A DNA stretch of 64,000 bases from Mus musculus. Its lineage: Eukaryota; Chordata; Mammalia; Rodentia; Muridae. Under the pieces are notes generated by a model that worked only from the letters and a program-made list of their open reading frames with translations, did not search any database and was not told the origin of the DNA. Where the stretch lies: assembly GCF_000001635.26 (NCBI RefSeq), contig NC_000081.6:7673501-7737500 (forward strand), given 5' to 3'. Made by a program: the position numbers and the translations under genes. This document shows, one piece after another, positions 11,405 to 22,202 of this stretch (within the stretch, counting starts at the first letter, position 1; each line of letters opens with the position of its first letter).

Positions 11405-12028
11405 TCTCATTATTATTTTTTATTTTTTATTATATAATTTCTTTATTTACATTTCAAATGTTATCCCCTTTCTGAGTTTCCCCTCTGAAAATCCCCTATC
11501 CCCTCCCCTCTCCCCCTGTTCCCCAACCCACCCACTCCCAATTCCTGTTCCTGGCAGTCCCCTATACTGGGGCATAGAACCTTCACAGGACCAAGGGCTT
11601 CTCCTCCTATTGATGACCAACTAGGCCATCCTCTGCTACATATGCAACTAGAGCAATGAGTCCCACCATGTGTTTTCTTTGATTGGTGGTTTAGTCCCAG
11701 GGAGCTCTGGGTGTTCTGGTTAGTTCATATTGTTGTTCTTCCTATGGGGCTGCAAACCCCTTCAGCTCCCTGGGTACTTTCTCTAGCTCCTTCCCTGAGG
11801 GACCCTGTGCTCTGTCCAATGGATGACTGCGAGCATCCACTTCTGTATTTGCCAGGCACTAGCAGAGCCTCACAGGAGACAGCTATATCAGGCTCCTGTC
11901 AGCAAAATCTTGTTGGCATCTGCAACAGTGTCTGGATTTGGTGGTTGTTTATGGGATGAAACCCCAGGTGGGGCAGTCTCTGGATGGTCCTTCCTCCAGT
12001 ATCTGCTCTGAATTTTGTCTCTGTAAAT
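11405..12028 (-). mobile_element. 5'-truncated L1Md LINE-1, 3' UTR only
   Basis: In reverse this is the mouse L1 3' UTR. It includes 'tttacatttcaaatgttatc' near the 3' end, the C-rich G-quadruplex-forming region (11484-11530), 'cctctgctacatatgcaact', and the beginning of the UTR at 'gatggtccttcctccag'. Only about 0.6 kb remains. Open frames in it are spurious. Confidence 0.9.
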
Positions 12029-12201
12029 AAATATATTTAAAATTTTTTTCAGCCCTCGCCTCTCTTTTCTCTTTCAGTGCCTGGCACACCGTTTTTCCTC
12101 CAAGCACTTGAGTCTTCTCCAGCCATAGCGTCCTCCAACGTGATCCACTGTCTAGACAGCCTTTCCTGCCCTCCTCATCGGGTGGCTTCCTCTCTTTAGA
12201 G

Positions 12202-12430
12202 CAGTGGTTCTCAAGTTTCCTTAACGCTGCGACCCTCTAGTCCAGTTCCTCGTGATGTAGTGACCTCCAACTGTAACAGTATTTTGTTCTTACTTCATGA
12301 CTGTTAATTTTGCTACTGTTGTGAATCATAATGTAACTGCCCCATATGCAGGATATCCGATATGGGGACCCCTGTGAAAGGCCATTCAATACCCCGAAAG
12401 GGGTCGAGATTCACAGGTTGATGACCACTG
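12202..12430 (-). mobile_element. URR1 hAT-Charlie DNA transposon
   Basis: Best preserved of three copies. The termini cagtggttctcaag and ttgatgaccactg form the terminal inverted repeat, with 'gtgaatcataatgtaactg' and 'cgaaaggggtcgagattcac' inside. The 8-bp flanks ctttagag and ctcttgat match poorly, so the target duplication has decayed. Confidence 0.85.
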
Positions 12431-15400
12431 CTCTTGATCTTGCTTTGCTGTGATTGTCTTAAAAGTTTTCCTGACTCTCCTTGCAGCAAGTCGATGCCTA
12501 GGTTTTTCATTCGACAAATTCCCATTGAAATCCAAGCAATGTGTGAGCAGCTAGGCGCATAAAAGCAATAGAACAATTGGCCTATCAGAGAGGGAAAGTA
12601 AAGAGACAAGGAAAATAAACTCTGAGGTCTGAGAGGTGCTAAGAGCCACAAATATGAAAAGTAAGGATTAAAGGGAGAGCACAATTTTAATAATGTGACC
12701 CCCCCACCGGGGAAAGGAAACCCATTCCTGAGCCCTAAATGCAGAGTGAAGTGTAAGCTATGCTTCCTGGGGAAGTGGGGAGTACCAGGAAATGAAGTAC
12801 AAAGATCTTGAAAACAGAATGTCATGACTACAGTAGTTACGATTTACTTTAGTACTTTGCAGCTTAGTTCACTGCTATCAAAAAAATCAAATAATGCTCT
12901 CTTGGGTTATCTGATTGACACACCTTGCTCCTCAATGGTGGTGTTCCTAAAGGGATACGGACCTGTGGTTTTTAATTCCATGTTGAGCATTGAATTCCCT
13001 GGGTTGGCCTGCCACCTAGCACCTATCAGGTCCTTGATGGTGAGAGTTTGTAGAGTAAATGAAAAAAAAAAAATGATGCTTAAGTGCGAGATCAAAGTAG
13101 CGAGATGATCACAGACCGCAGGTGTTGTCCGGGCCCCGCCCCTGTACATTCAGAACGTATCTCCACGTGCTAAAAGCTGCTTCCTGACAAATCTCCATCG
13201 GTGATGTTACTGGCAGTGGTGGCAGCCATGGCGGCGGTGGTTTGATGGTACTGGTGGTTGTTGTTGACCTGGATTGTCACACAGAGAAAAAAGGAGGGAG
13301 ATTCTACTTGTGTAGAAATCAGAGGTATGTTCGCTATTGAACATCGAGCAACCCCAGAGATGGTTGTCTGCAAGAGAGACTTACCCATTCCACCGCAATC
13401 ACCACTGGTGCTGAGGTGAAAAATCCTGCCTCCAGTTCCCATCCTAGCAGCTTCCCAGCATTTCCCAGCTCTGGTTGCTCAAGGTTTGCTACGCATCAGT
13501 TACCCACTTTCTTCCCTGCCCAGTCTCGCTTCCACACCCTCAGGGGGTGTTTCCTAGGATCAACTACCAAACAAATCACTTGCCTTTACATTCCGTTTCC
13601 GAGGGAACCCTTACCGTGACCATCCCTCCTTGTCCTTCTCAGCAGCCACCCACTCTCTTCAAGCCTTGGATCTGCCCTAGTAGGCCCCAGGGAATATGCA
13701 GCTATCACAGACATCTGAAACAGACATCAGGAAGTCAAGGAGAGCCCGTGCATCCCCATGGAGACTCTAGCTCATTGGAACTGAGCCTGGTTCTTACCTG
13801 GAGTCAGCCTTACGGTAGAAGAAAGACCTGGTCTAGAACAATATAAAGAAGAGTCTAGATAGGAAGATGGACATATTTGATCCTGCCCCTGGAGGTCACG
13901 AAATTCTTCCTGTGGACAAATCACACACTTGAATTTTTCTCGGCTTCCCTATGTCTTGCGTGAGTTAGCTGGTTATTTGCTTGCTGACGATTCTTTGAGT
14001 CCTAGCGTCCTATGACCATGAAACAACTAAGCATACAAAACACTACCCTTCCATGTCCCCAGCACTGTGACCAGAACCCCACCCCTGCCACGCCCCGATT
14101 AGTCCCAACTTAACAGTACTTTAGTGAGCAGCATCATAGCAGGGTTCTCTGTCCCTTCCCTCTTGGCATGATCCATCCTTGTGGTTCACTTCAGATTTAA
14201 ATTTAGCACGGCTCTCATTTTCACTCCCTGGAGACAAACTAAGAAACGAGTGTTTGCCCGTTTTCTCAAGATTGAAAACTGTAGAACTCAGTTCCGAGCC
14301 CATAAGCTCCCCATGACTCTGCTCCCGTTTGAACACATGAACAAACGCATGCGTGCAGGCTCTGTACTAGAATCAAAATTTCAAGGGTAAAAGAGAAAAA
14401 AGATTTAAATTTTACTCCTATATAACAAAAACATTGATGCATGGGATGTCTTTTCTGACTGAGAATTACCAACTTTATTAAGAAGTGTCTTGCCACTGTA
14501 ACAAATGTCTGAGACAATCATTGTATAGAGAACAGGTCTGTTTCTTGAGTTTACAACCTGTGGTTGCATGTGTGGGCCATGTGGAGACATGGTACAACAA
14601 ATAGGAGTACCTAGCAAGACAGAATTACTCACCTTGTAGGGAGAACAAATGGGAGGCGGGGGCAAAGTCCTGAAGTCTCCCTCAGGGCATGCCATCAAGG
14701 ATCTAAGAGCCCCCCACTAGACCCCCACCTTCTAAGTGTTCCATGGTCTCCCAGCAGTATCCCTCCCACCCCCAACCACGGCTCTAACGCAGGAGATGGC
14801 AGCAAGCATTCAACATCCAAATTATAGCATCTAGCATATGGCACACAGTTGATCAGTTTTAGAATTTAGAAAACAACTAGAAACTAGAAAATAAAAGTCT
14901 CATTGCCTTTGATCCCACACTGAAGTAAGTTTCCGGATGGTTCTGTGGCTTTTCAGGATTGCAGATATAACCAAAATGCTTGTCATTGGTTTAGCCCCAC
15001 ACCATTTGAAATTTGAGTTTTCAAAAGACTACAAGCATCAGTCAAGGCCACAAAATTAGGGAAAACAAATATTTCTGTGCCCTTTTTCCGATCAGAAAAA
15101 TAAAGTGTATTTGTCTGTTTTATATTTATTCTTGACAAAGGAAGAGTTATTTAATAAGTGAAGAAACATCAAGGGTAAAATAGTCTTATACAGAAGTTTA
15201 AAGTACTGTAAACATGTTTTTTTAATTTGGAAAATTTATAATTAGTAAAATTTTAAGACAAGAAAATAGAATGAAGTTGCCTATAAATGCAATATTTATG
15301 CTTTTCTGGATATTTTCTCAATACTTTAATATATTCTAAATAAAAACTGAGGATATTACTTAGTATGTACAGTTTTGTGTCTTGCCTTTTAAATTTTTGT

Positions 15401-15451
15401 GTCATAAACATTTAAACAAGGATTCTGATTCTTTTAAAATATTTCATAATT
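12431..15451. other. Long mostly unique stretch, no gene seen
   Basis: Roughly 3 kb with no clear repeats apart from an A12 run near 13062. A GGC/GGT-rich patch at 13208-13262 encodes a Thr/Ala-rich frame on the minus strand without domain features. 13430-13640 looks diverged-repeat-like but could not be assigned. AT-rich from about 14850. Confidence 0.4.
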
Positions 15452-15662
15452 GGGGCTGGAGAGATGGCTTAGCAATTATAAGAACCAGCTGCTCTTCCAG
15501 AGGACCCAGGTTTAATTCCCAGCTCCCACATCACAGCTCACAACTGTCTGTAACTATACTTTTAGAGGATCTGACATCCTTGCTCAGATATACATACAGG
15601 CAAAACACCAAGGCACATGAGATAAAAGTAAATTTTTTTTTAAAAAATTTAAATAAATATTT
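15452..15662 (+). repeat. B3 SINE
   Basis: Starts 'tggggctggagagatggctt', then 'gctcttccagaggacccagg', 'cacagctcacaactgtctgt' and an A/T-rich tail. The 3' half follows B3 rather than B2. The head is well conserved. Confidence 0.85.
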
Positions 15663-15987
15663 CATAATCTCCCTTTTATTCTCCTGGGAAATTTTGATTT
15701 ATCCAGACACTCTTGCTAGATGACTCAGTGAATCTGATCTATAGAAATCTCCCCAAATCTCAATAAATCACCAGAAAGAAATGGTTTCATTAATGACTAT
15801 AAATACCTACAAGGTTAAGGAACAAAGCTGAGGAAACGTGTAATCCTTCTCTAATTCATCCTAGACTTCTATCACGATTAGCCTGGTCTTAGACACAGAT
15901 TTGACAGATGTTTCTTCCTTACCTTGAACTCTGATTTTGGAACTAGTCTTCCTTAGATATTTACCTTTTATCAAACTTAAAGTTTTA

Positions 15988-16072
15988 GGGATGGAGCTAT
16001 AGCTCAGTGGTAGAAGGCATGCCTAGCACACATGGGGACCTAGGTTTAATCCCCAGTACCACAAACAATAAA
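15988..16072 (+). repeat. ID SINE (BC1-related)
   Basis: About 75-bp tRNA-Ala-like body: 'gagctatagctcagtggtag' (A box), 'ggtttaatccccagtaccac' (B box) and a short A-rich tail. Diverged from BC1 at several positions, so an old copy. Confidence 0.85.
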
Positions 16073-16593
16073 ATTGGAGTTTAGGATATTTTCATTAAGG
16101 GGGAAGTAGACTTTTGGTATTTGTAGTACTCTCTTGGTCCAGCTGGGATGGGAAATACATATTGTGTGAATATTCAAGGATCTCTATTATTGGGATTGGG
16201 GCAATACTATTTATTATTATTATACAGTGAAAGTGTCCTTGGAAGAAAGATTCCAATGCCTCATAAAATCATTATTATTTTCTCAAGTGAGTCTCAGTAG
16301 CCATGAATCCTAGTTGCCTTGGGAATGAGACTGTGTTATTTGAAAACCATGCCCTGTTTTCAAATTAAAAGGGTTATAGCCATCATCACCTGGCCTTAAT
16401 CATTCCTGCTAACATCTGGCTGAGGTAACTCTTTTGGATGGGCATTTTGATTTTTTAACAAACTTTGTTCTGAAGAACCTGAACGGAGGAGCACAGAGCT
16501 TTTGGAATGAGATTCTTTCTTGTTCATACCTCTTCTGGTTCTCTCACCAGGGGAGTAAGCCATCTGGACCAAGCCAGGCAGACACTGGATTTA
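16073..16593. other. Unannotated stretch, no gene seen
   Basis: AT-rich unique sequence with a short tta/tat run near 16210-16222. Nothing recognised. Confidence 0.4.
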
Positions 16594-16607
16594 GACTCTA
16601 GAATTCT

Positions 16608-16992
16608 TTTTTTTTTTCAATTGAATATTTTCTTTATTTACATTTCAAATGTTATCCCCATCTACCCCCAAACCCTCTATTCCATCCCCCTTTCCCCTGC
16701 TTCTATGAAGGTGTTCCCCCAACCACCCACCCACTCTGGCCTCCCCATCCTGGCATTCCCCTACATTGGGGATCAAGCCTTCACAAGGGCCTTTCCTCCC
16801 ACTGATGCCCACCCCGGCCACCCTCTGCTACATATGCAGCTAGAGCCATGGGTCCTTCCATGTGTACTCCAGTTGGTGGTTTAGTCCTTCCAGTCTAAGC
16901 CTGTGTCCTGAGCAGACCTCGGGTGCTGGCTCCACACCCAGTCCCACAACACCCAGAGGAAGCTTGACTCCCAGGTGCTCTAACATGCCCAG
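16608..16992 (-). mobile_element. L1Md insertion with inverted 5' segment
   Basis: Two L1Md parts lie between one pair of target duplications. 16608 to about 16889 is the 3' UTR on the minus strand, starting with a T-run (the poly(A) tail). About 16890-16992 matches, from memory, mouse L1 5' UTR sequence on the plus strand ('agaggaagcttgactcccag', 'gtgctctaacatgcccagga'). The flanks gactctagaattct (16594-16607) and gagtctagaattct (16993-17006) match at 13 of 14. ORF1 and ORF2 are absent. Confidence 0.75.
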
Positions 16993-17006
16993 GAGTCTAG
17001 AATTCT

Positions 17007-17526
17007 AAATATAAGAACTCTGAAGGTATATCCTTTGACACATTTATCAATATGGAAGCTAGCTGATCTGCTGTGACAGTCTGTGCAGCTCTTACTTAGG
17101 TGAGAAGCAACCACTAAGCAGGGTATGTTTCCACAAGTAAACAGCTGGAGAGGACAGAGTCTATGGAGTCCTATGTTCTGGATTCTTGTGACAGCTACTC
17201 TCACATGTCACTTTGGCTCAACAGAGGTGTCCAGTTAATTCATCAAACACCAATTTAGGTGTTACTATGAAGGTATTTTTCTAGATGTGGCTGATATGTG
17301 CCGTCAGTAGACTTAAAATAATGCAGAGTTCCCACCATGAGATGAGCAGGTTCCATTCAAGCAATGGAAGAGCAACTTGTAAGAGCAAGTACTGAGGTTA
17401 CTGTCTCAAGATCACAATATATTGCAGAAACCTTGCCTTACATTTCAAGCTGCCAGGCTGTCCTGTGGATTTGGTACTCCAAATTATAATATCAAATTTT
17501 TGGAAGTTTTTTTTTAATTATGGGTA
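17007..17526. other. Unannotated stretch, no gene seen
   Basis: Unique-looking sequence. The minus-strand frame at 16980-17204 overlaps the L1 junction and is not considered coding. Confidence 0.4.
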
Positions 17527-17725
17527 TATGGAGCTGTAGGGACAGCTCAGGTATTAAGAGCATGCAGGACCCAAGTCTGCTTCCTAGAACCCATACTGGG
17601 CGACTCACAACCACCTGTTACTCTAGTGTCAAGGAATCTAACTCTCTCTTCTGACCTCCAGAAACACTGCATTCATGTGTACAAACCCACACACAGACAC
17701 CTATGCTTACATAATGAAAATTTTC
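17527..17725 (+). repeat. B3 SINE (plus arm of inverted pair)
   Basis: Head 'ggagctgtagggacagctca', then 'cgactcacaaccacctgtta', 'ctcttctgacctccagaaac', a CA-containing tail and 'ataatgaaaat'. Moderately diverged. It lies tail-to-tail with the next B3. Confidence 0.75.
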
Positions 17726-17734
17726 AAATTATGT

Positions 17735-17945
17735 GTGCATGTGTATAACTGTATAGTTGTGTGCAAATGAGTGTGGGTGCTCCTAGAGGTCAGAAGAAGG
17801 CATTGGATCCCTGGAGCTGGACTTAAAGGCAGTTTTGTGAGATGTCAGGCATAGCTGCTGGAACCACTGGATATCAGATGGGAACCGAGCTTGGGTTCTC
17901 TGAGAGATCAGTGTATGCTCTGAACCCCTGAGTCATCCATCCACA
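17735..17945 (-). repeat. B3 SINE (minus arm of inverted pair)
   Basis: Reverse B3: 'agaggtcagaagaaggcatt', 'ggatccctggagctggactt', 'ctctgaacccctgagtcatc'. The tails of this element and the preceding B3 face each other with only a few bases between. Confidence 0.75.
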
Positions 17946-18104
17946 TGTATTTTATTACCTCTTGCTTGAGTGTTCAGCCCACTGGCCTGCCCTACAGGTT
18001 GGAGCTTGTTAGCTTCTAAGTACTCATGAGTCATGAGCCAATCCCCCTTGTTTCTCCCTCTTGCTCTGAACAAATGAAGAGGGAAGGAGAGACAGACCCT
18101 ATAC

Positions 18105-18106
<2 letters not shown>

Positions 18107-18144
<38 letters not shown>
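18107..18144 (+). repeat. (CA)n microsatellite
   Basis: About 19 uninterrupted CA units followed by aattacataa. Confidence 0.98.
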
Positions 18145-18146
<2 letters not shown>

Positions 18147-18162
18147 TACATAATGCATGTGC

Positions 18163-18204
18163 ATGAGTGTGTGCGTGCGTGTGCGTGTGCGTGTGCGTGT
18201 ACGT
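18163..18204 (+). repeat. (GTGTGC)n alternating purine-pyrimidine array
   Basis: gtgtgc/gtgcgt units with strict purine-pyrimidine alternation, 20 bp after the preceding CA array. GC steps within it favour left-handed Z-DNA. Confidence 0.9.
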
Positions 18205-18800
18205 TCTCTGCAGAACTCTGTCTAGTGCAGCCCCTGAGACTCAGAGCCCCTCTAAGGGCAGGGTCTGCTAAGGAACCTCCTATGCTCAGGCCTCTCACTG
18301 GAAGAGCAGAGATTGGGGACAATCCAAAGGAGATAGAAAGCTCTCAAGGCAGGACTCATTTTCCAGGTCTTTGTAAAACTTCTAATTGCTAATGCAAGCT
18401 CATAAAATGGGCTATTTTAAGAAAATAACCAAACAGAAAACATAAGACTTTGGGGGACAGGATCTAAAAGTGATTTAATGATCATTTTAATCCTTTAGAA
18501 TGTGCTTTTCCATGCAGGATTCCACCGAATCTGGAAATACCTCTCAGGAATATGGTCATAAATTCAATTCTTATTAAGTTCTAGTTATTGAAGTCATTGG
18601 AGTAAAAGGAGAGAAAGAATCAGGCTGTGCTCCACCACCAAAGCCCTTGTCGTTTCATCAGAGTTCTCTGGGTCTCCGGGATTTGTGCTTTTTAAAATAA
18701 TTTATGTCATTCAATGATACTAAAGCAAAGTGGATATCTAAAAATAGTTCAAACAAGAACGTGATGTTTTCATGAGCTGGTCCAGAGTTTAAAATAGTAT

Positions 18801-18835
<35 letters not shown>
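18801..18835 (+). repeat. (CA)n microsatellite
   Basis: About 17 CA units, followed by the same aattacataa word that follows the array at 18107-18144. Confidence 0.98.
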
Positions 18836-18837
<2 letters not shown>

Positions 18838-19329
18838 TACATAACCCACTTTCCCCCATGCTGTATTATACCAAAATAAATGTGTCATGAATTCATATAG
18901 ACATATGTACACTCTTATGAATTATCATCAATCATTTTCTTTCCTTCACTTCAATCCCTTTGATTATTTTAACAGAGTCACATGAAAAATGTGGGCCCAA
19001 CCACCTCCTTTACTTTGTGAGTCCCCTGAAGACTCAGACAAGCAAATCTTTATCACCTCCAAAATGGTGATGAATCTCATGCAATTTCCACTTTCTTCAG
19101 CTCTGAGAGACTCTCCTTGACAATGTGAGATCTTGTTATTTTCTAGCACCGTTTACTGTCAGGTCTGCCTTTGCCCTGTTGGAATCCTCTCCTCACCCTG
19201 ACAAAGGGACACTTCTGTTCTGGCCTTTCCTTCTGTTAGCAGTTGTGTGACTCATAGGGAAATACTGGTAGAGTAGCCCCAAGTTATCAGCTATTTGTGA
19301 CAGTGATGACATCTTTCATGAAGGGGATC
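18836..19329. other. Unannotated stretch, no gene seen
   Basis: Unique-looking AT-rich sequence. Only short frames without domain character. Confidence 0.4.
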
Positions 19330-19445
19330 CACAGAGGAAAAGAAGGAAGAGGAAGGGACCAGAAAGAAGTGGAGGAGGAAAGGGAGGAGGGGGAGGAAGA
19401 ATATGGAAGAAGAGCAAGTCGGAGAGAATGGAGCAAGAAGCAAAG
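19330..19445 (+). repeat. GA-rich purine tract
   Basis: Irregular gga/gaa purine-rich sequence without a fixed period. The Glu/Arg-rich frame at 19297-19560 reflects composition only. Confidence 0.75.
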
Positions 19446-19689
19446 AAATCTGCAATTCTCATGCAGACAGGACCCGGTCTGTTCACCTTTGAGTCCTTAC
19501 CTATTGATGTCCTCCCTAGAACATAGGAAGTACTTATGCCATTTTGGGACTGCTATGTAAAGAAGGAGCAGAAATGGAAAAGAATCAATCTATAGAAGAA
19601 AGGAAGAAGGGGGGGGAACGTAACAAGGAAGAGGAGGGGAAGAAAAGGGCAGGACAGGACTTGACTATTACTAGCAGTATGAGGAGACA

Positions 19690-19885
19690 CTAAGTAAAGC
19701 ACATTTTCTGGATTCATAATAACTGGCTTAAATTCCAATCCTGAAAGTCACTGTCAGTCACCTTGGGCAAGTTTGTTAATCCTTCTCATCCCTCTGTCCC
19801 CATGAGTAAGATGATTACTATAGCTCCTACCTCACTGGGCTGCCATGAGGATTAAATTTGACAATATGAACAAATAACACCCAAA
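19690..19885 (+). repeat. MIR SINE
   Basis: MIR core in order: 'ctggcttaaattccaatcct', 'caccttgggcaagtttgtta', 'ctcctacctcactgggctgc' and 'catgaggattaaatttgaca'. This is one of the clearest ancient repeats in the window. Confidence 0.85.
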
Positions 19886-20360
19886 CAATGGGAATTATTG
19901 TCCTCCCTCTCATCATGTATCTTCGCATCAGAGTGAACACATCTAGACTATTACATCCCTTGATCTTGGAACTGGCTCTCTCATTCTGGAAATAACCTTG
20001 ATTTTGTAACCTGTAACTATTGAAAAATCTATCAGGAGGGTATTTACAAGCTTAGGAGGTAGTTTTAACAAGGTAACTTCATGTCAAATTGTGCTTTAAA
20101 ACATGGTGAAGTATACTAAAAGTTACTGGTTTGTTATAGTTTGAATAATTTAACCTTGCTTCGCCATGTTCATGGACCATGAAAAAAGATGTATCCTTTA
20201 TCACAGAATTGATTGACAGCAGAGAATTTTTCAGTCCCTGAATTAAAAGTGGAATGAGGTTTCCTTACATCCCAGAATATTTCCCAGAGTCCAGACACAC
20301 ATTAGTCAAGGGAGGCGCTTCCTGGCACTCACTTACCTGACAATCACACTTCCTTTGTAG

Positions 20361-20649
20361 CATGGAGGAATTCCCTTTCTGTGCTTCAGGGGCACACCTG
20401 CTGGGCTGGGCACAGGCTCAGGAGCACCCAGGGGAAATGATCCAACAGGTATGCTCCGAAGCAGATGAGCACCATCCCCGTCAGAGTGCAGGGAGCTCAG
20501 GGATTGGGAGGTGGGGAGGACAAAGGGAAGAGGAATTATGGGAAAGTGCAGAAGGAGGCCTTAGATCTGAAATTGAAGTCTATGTTCAACATAGCTTTTC
20601 CATTCTACCCATTCATTAATATAATAAAGTCTTGCTTTAAAAAAAAAAA
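20361..20649 (+). other. Terminal-exon-like block (candidate only)
   Basis: An acceptor-like 'cttcctttgtag' ends at 20360. An ATG at 20362 opens an 85-codon frame to 20619. AATAAA follows at 20623-20628 and an A11 tract at 20639-20649. A donor-like site (caacag, then gtatgc) at 20448/20449 would alternatively define an 88-bp internal exon. The protein matches nothing I recognise. The A-tract just after AATAAA also fits the 3' end of an inserted retrocopy, though no target duplication was found. Confidence 0.25.
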
Positions 20650-20933
20650 GAGAGATGCTGACTCACCATCTAGTCATACATCTGCTTCACGAAGTCGATA
20701 CCCTTAGGCTATAACTTTTTACTGGTCTCTGCCCCTCCCATGCATCTCTTAGCCCATGGCACTAGTCTCATTACATAACTTTTCACCCATATGAAAACTA
20801 GCCAAATGATCGAGACTTGTTTTCAGAATGAAAGAAAGACTAGCAACCGCCTGTGTCATGACAAATAGGTCTTGCAGACTTTAGAAAAGGCACGGCTGTT
20901 CATGTGTGTCTGAATTTAAAACCTTCTCCCTAG

Positions 20934-21138
20934 GTGGGCGAGAGAGATAGTGCAGTGGTTAGGAGCACTTGCTGACCTTCTAGAAGATCCGAGTTCAATT
21001 CCCAGCACTTATGTCAGGTAGCTTGGCTCACAGAAGCCTTTCACTCTAAATCCAGGGAGATCCAACACCTTTTCATCCCCACATACATCTGCACACAACC
21101 TAACAGACACATACACGTATACATAAATAAACATCTTA
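20934..21138 (+). repeat. B3 SINE
   Basis: Head 'gggcgagagagatagtgcag', B-box region 'gagttcaattcccagcactt', then 'tagcttggctcacagaagcc' and an AT-rich tail 'acataaataaacatctta'. Diverged B3. Confidence 0.75.
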
Positions 21139-21240
21139 GACAGGGCATGGTGGTATATATCTTTACTCCCAGCCCGACTTCAGGGATGGAGCTGTGAGTG
21201 GCAGCAGCCTGCCTTAGCTATACATCATAACTAGAAGAAC
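21139..21240 (+). repeat. Partial B1-like SINE with GATA tail
   Basis: 'gacagggcatggtggtatat', 'ctttactcccagcc' and 'cctgccttagctatac' follow the B1 plus-strand order with losses. The A-rich end has grown into the adjacent GATA microsatellite. Confidence 0.55.
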
Positions 21241-21241
21241 A

Positions 21242-21242
<1 letters not shown>

Positions 21243-21305
<63 letters not shown>

Positions 21306-21306
21306 G
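21243..21306 (+). repeat. (GATA)n microsatellite
   Basis: About 15 uninterrupted gata units ending at 'gataggtata'. Confidence 0.98.
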
Positions 21307-21329
21307 TATAATAAATATATAGACATATA

Positions 21330-21495
21330 GATATAATTTTATGTATATGAGTACACTGTAGTTGTCTTCAGACACACCAGAAGAAGACATCAGTTCCCAT
21401 TACAAATGGTTGTGAGCCACCATGTGGGAATTGAACTCAGGACCTCTGGAAGAACAGTCAGTGCTCTTAACTTCTGAGCCATCTCTCCAGCCCAA
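21330..21495 (-). repeat. B2 SINE
   Basis: Clear reverse B2: 'gagtacactgtagttgtctt', 'cagacacaccagaagaagac', 'tggttgtgagccaccatgtg', ending 'gagccatctctccagccc'. Good conservation suggests a fairly young copy. It faces the plus-strand B3 at 20934-21138. Confidence 0.92.
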
Positions 21496-22010
21496 AGGAT
21501 AGCATTTATAGCTGATGAGTTCAATTTCCAAGCAAAGAATTCCATTTACATTTACACTTACAAGTATAAGAAAAAAACATAAAGAATAAAAACTAAATGC
21601 TTTGTGGCTAGGAGATCCATGAGAGAGAACTCTCTTTTGGCACAGATGGGCAAGGTGAGGGCTGGCATGGATCTAGGATCTCCCAGAGGCCTGCCCTCTT
21701 CACCTGAACTCTGTTGGAAAAAAGATAATATCAGAGGCTATTCACTAAACTAGCAAAAGCTATGACTTTCAGCAAAAACAACTGAAGATGGCTTCATGGC
21801 AGAAGCAGCCTGAGTCTTTAAAGGACAGAGATCCAAGCAAGTGTGAGGATCGAAAGGACATGGACGGTACTCTTACCCGGAGGGCAAGTCATTAGGCGCA
21901 GAGGCCGAGTCACCGATGTGGTAGACTCTCAGAGCCTTCAGTTCAGATATCCACTGGCATCTTACAATTAACAATTTATAGGGTCACATTTTACATGATA
22001 GTGTTTTGGG
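21496..22010. other. Unannotated stretch, no gene seen
   Basis: Unique-looking sequence with no frame or motif worth naming. Confidence 0.4.
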
Positions 22011-22011
22011 G

Positions 22012-22060
22012 TTTTTTGTTTGTTTGGTTTGTTTGTTTGTTTGTTTGTTTGTTTGTTTGT
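22012..22060 (+). repeat. (TTTG)n microsatellite (B1 tail)
   Basis: gttt/tttg units directly abut the minus-strand B1, so they are its expanded A-rich tail. Confidence 0.95.
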
Positions 22061-22202
22061 TTTTTCGAGACAGGGTGTCTCTGTGTAGCCCTGGCTGTCC
22101 TAGAACTCACTTTGTAGACCAGGCTGGTCTCAAACTCAGAAATCTACCTGCCTCTGCCTCCCGAGTGCTGGGATTAAAGGCATGTGCCACCACGCCCAGC
22201 TC
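22061..22202 (-). repeat. B1_Mus-type SINE
   Basis: Near-consensus reverse B1: 'ttttcgagacagggtgtctc', 'tgtagccctggctgtcctag', 'gtgctgggattaaaggcatg', ending 'gccaccacgcccagc'. High conservation makes this a mouse-lineage copy. Confidence 0.95.

Noticed and set aside
12313..12825. 170-codon minus-strand open frame
   Set aside because: Its C-terminal part lies in a URR1 transposon and the rest has no domain, no start context and no splice support.
13170..13442. Thr/Ala-rich minus-strand frame with a GC-rich trinucleotide patch as a possible first exon
   Set aside because: No CpG island, donor site or recognisable protein. Composition alone explains the frame.
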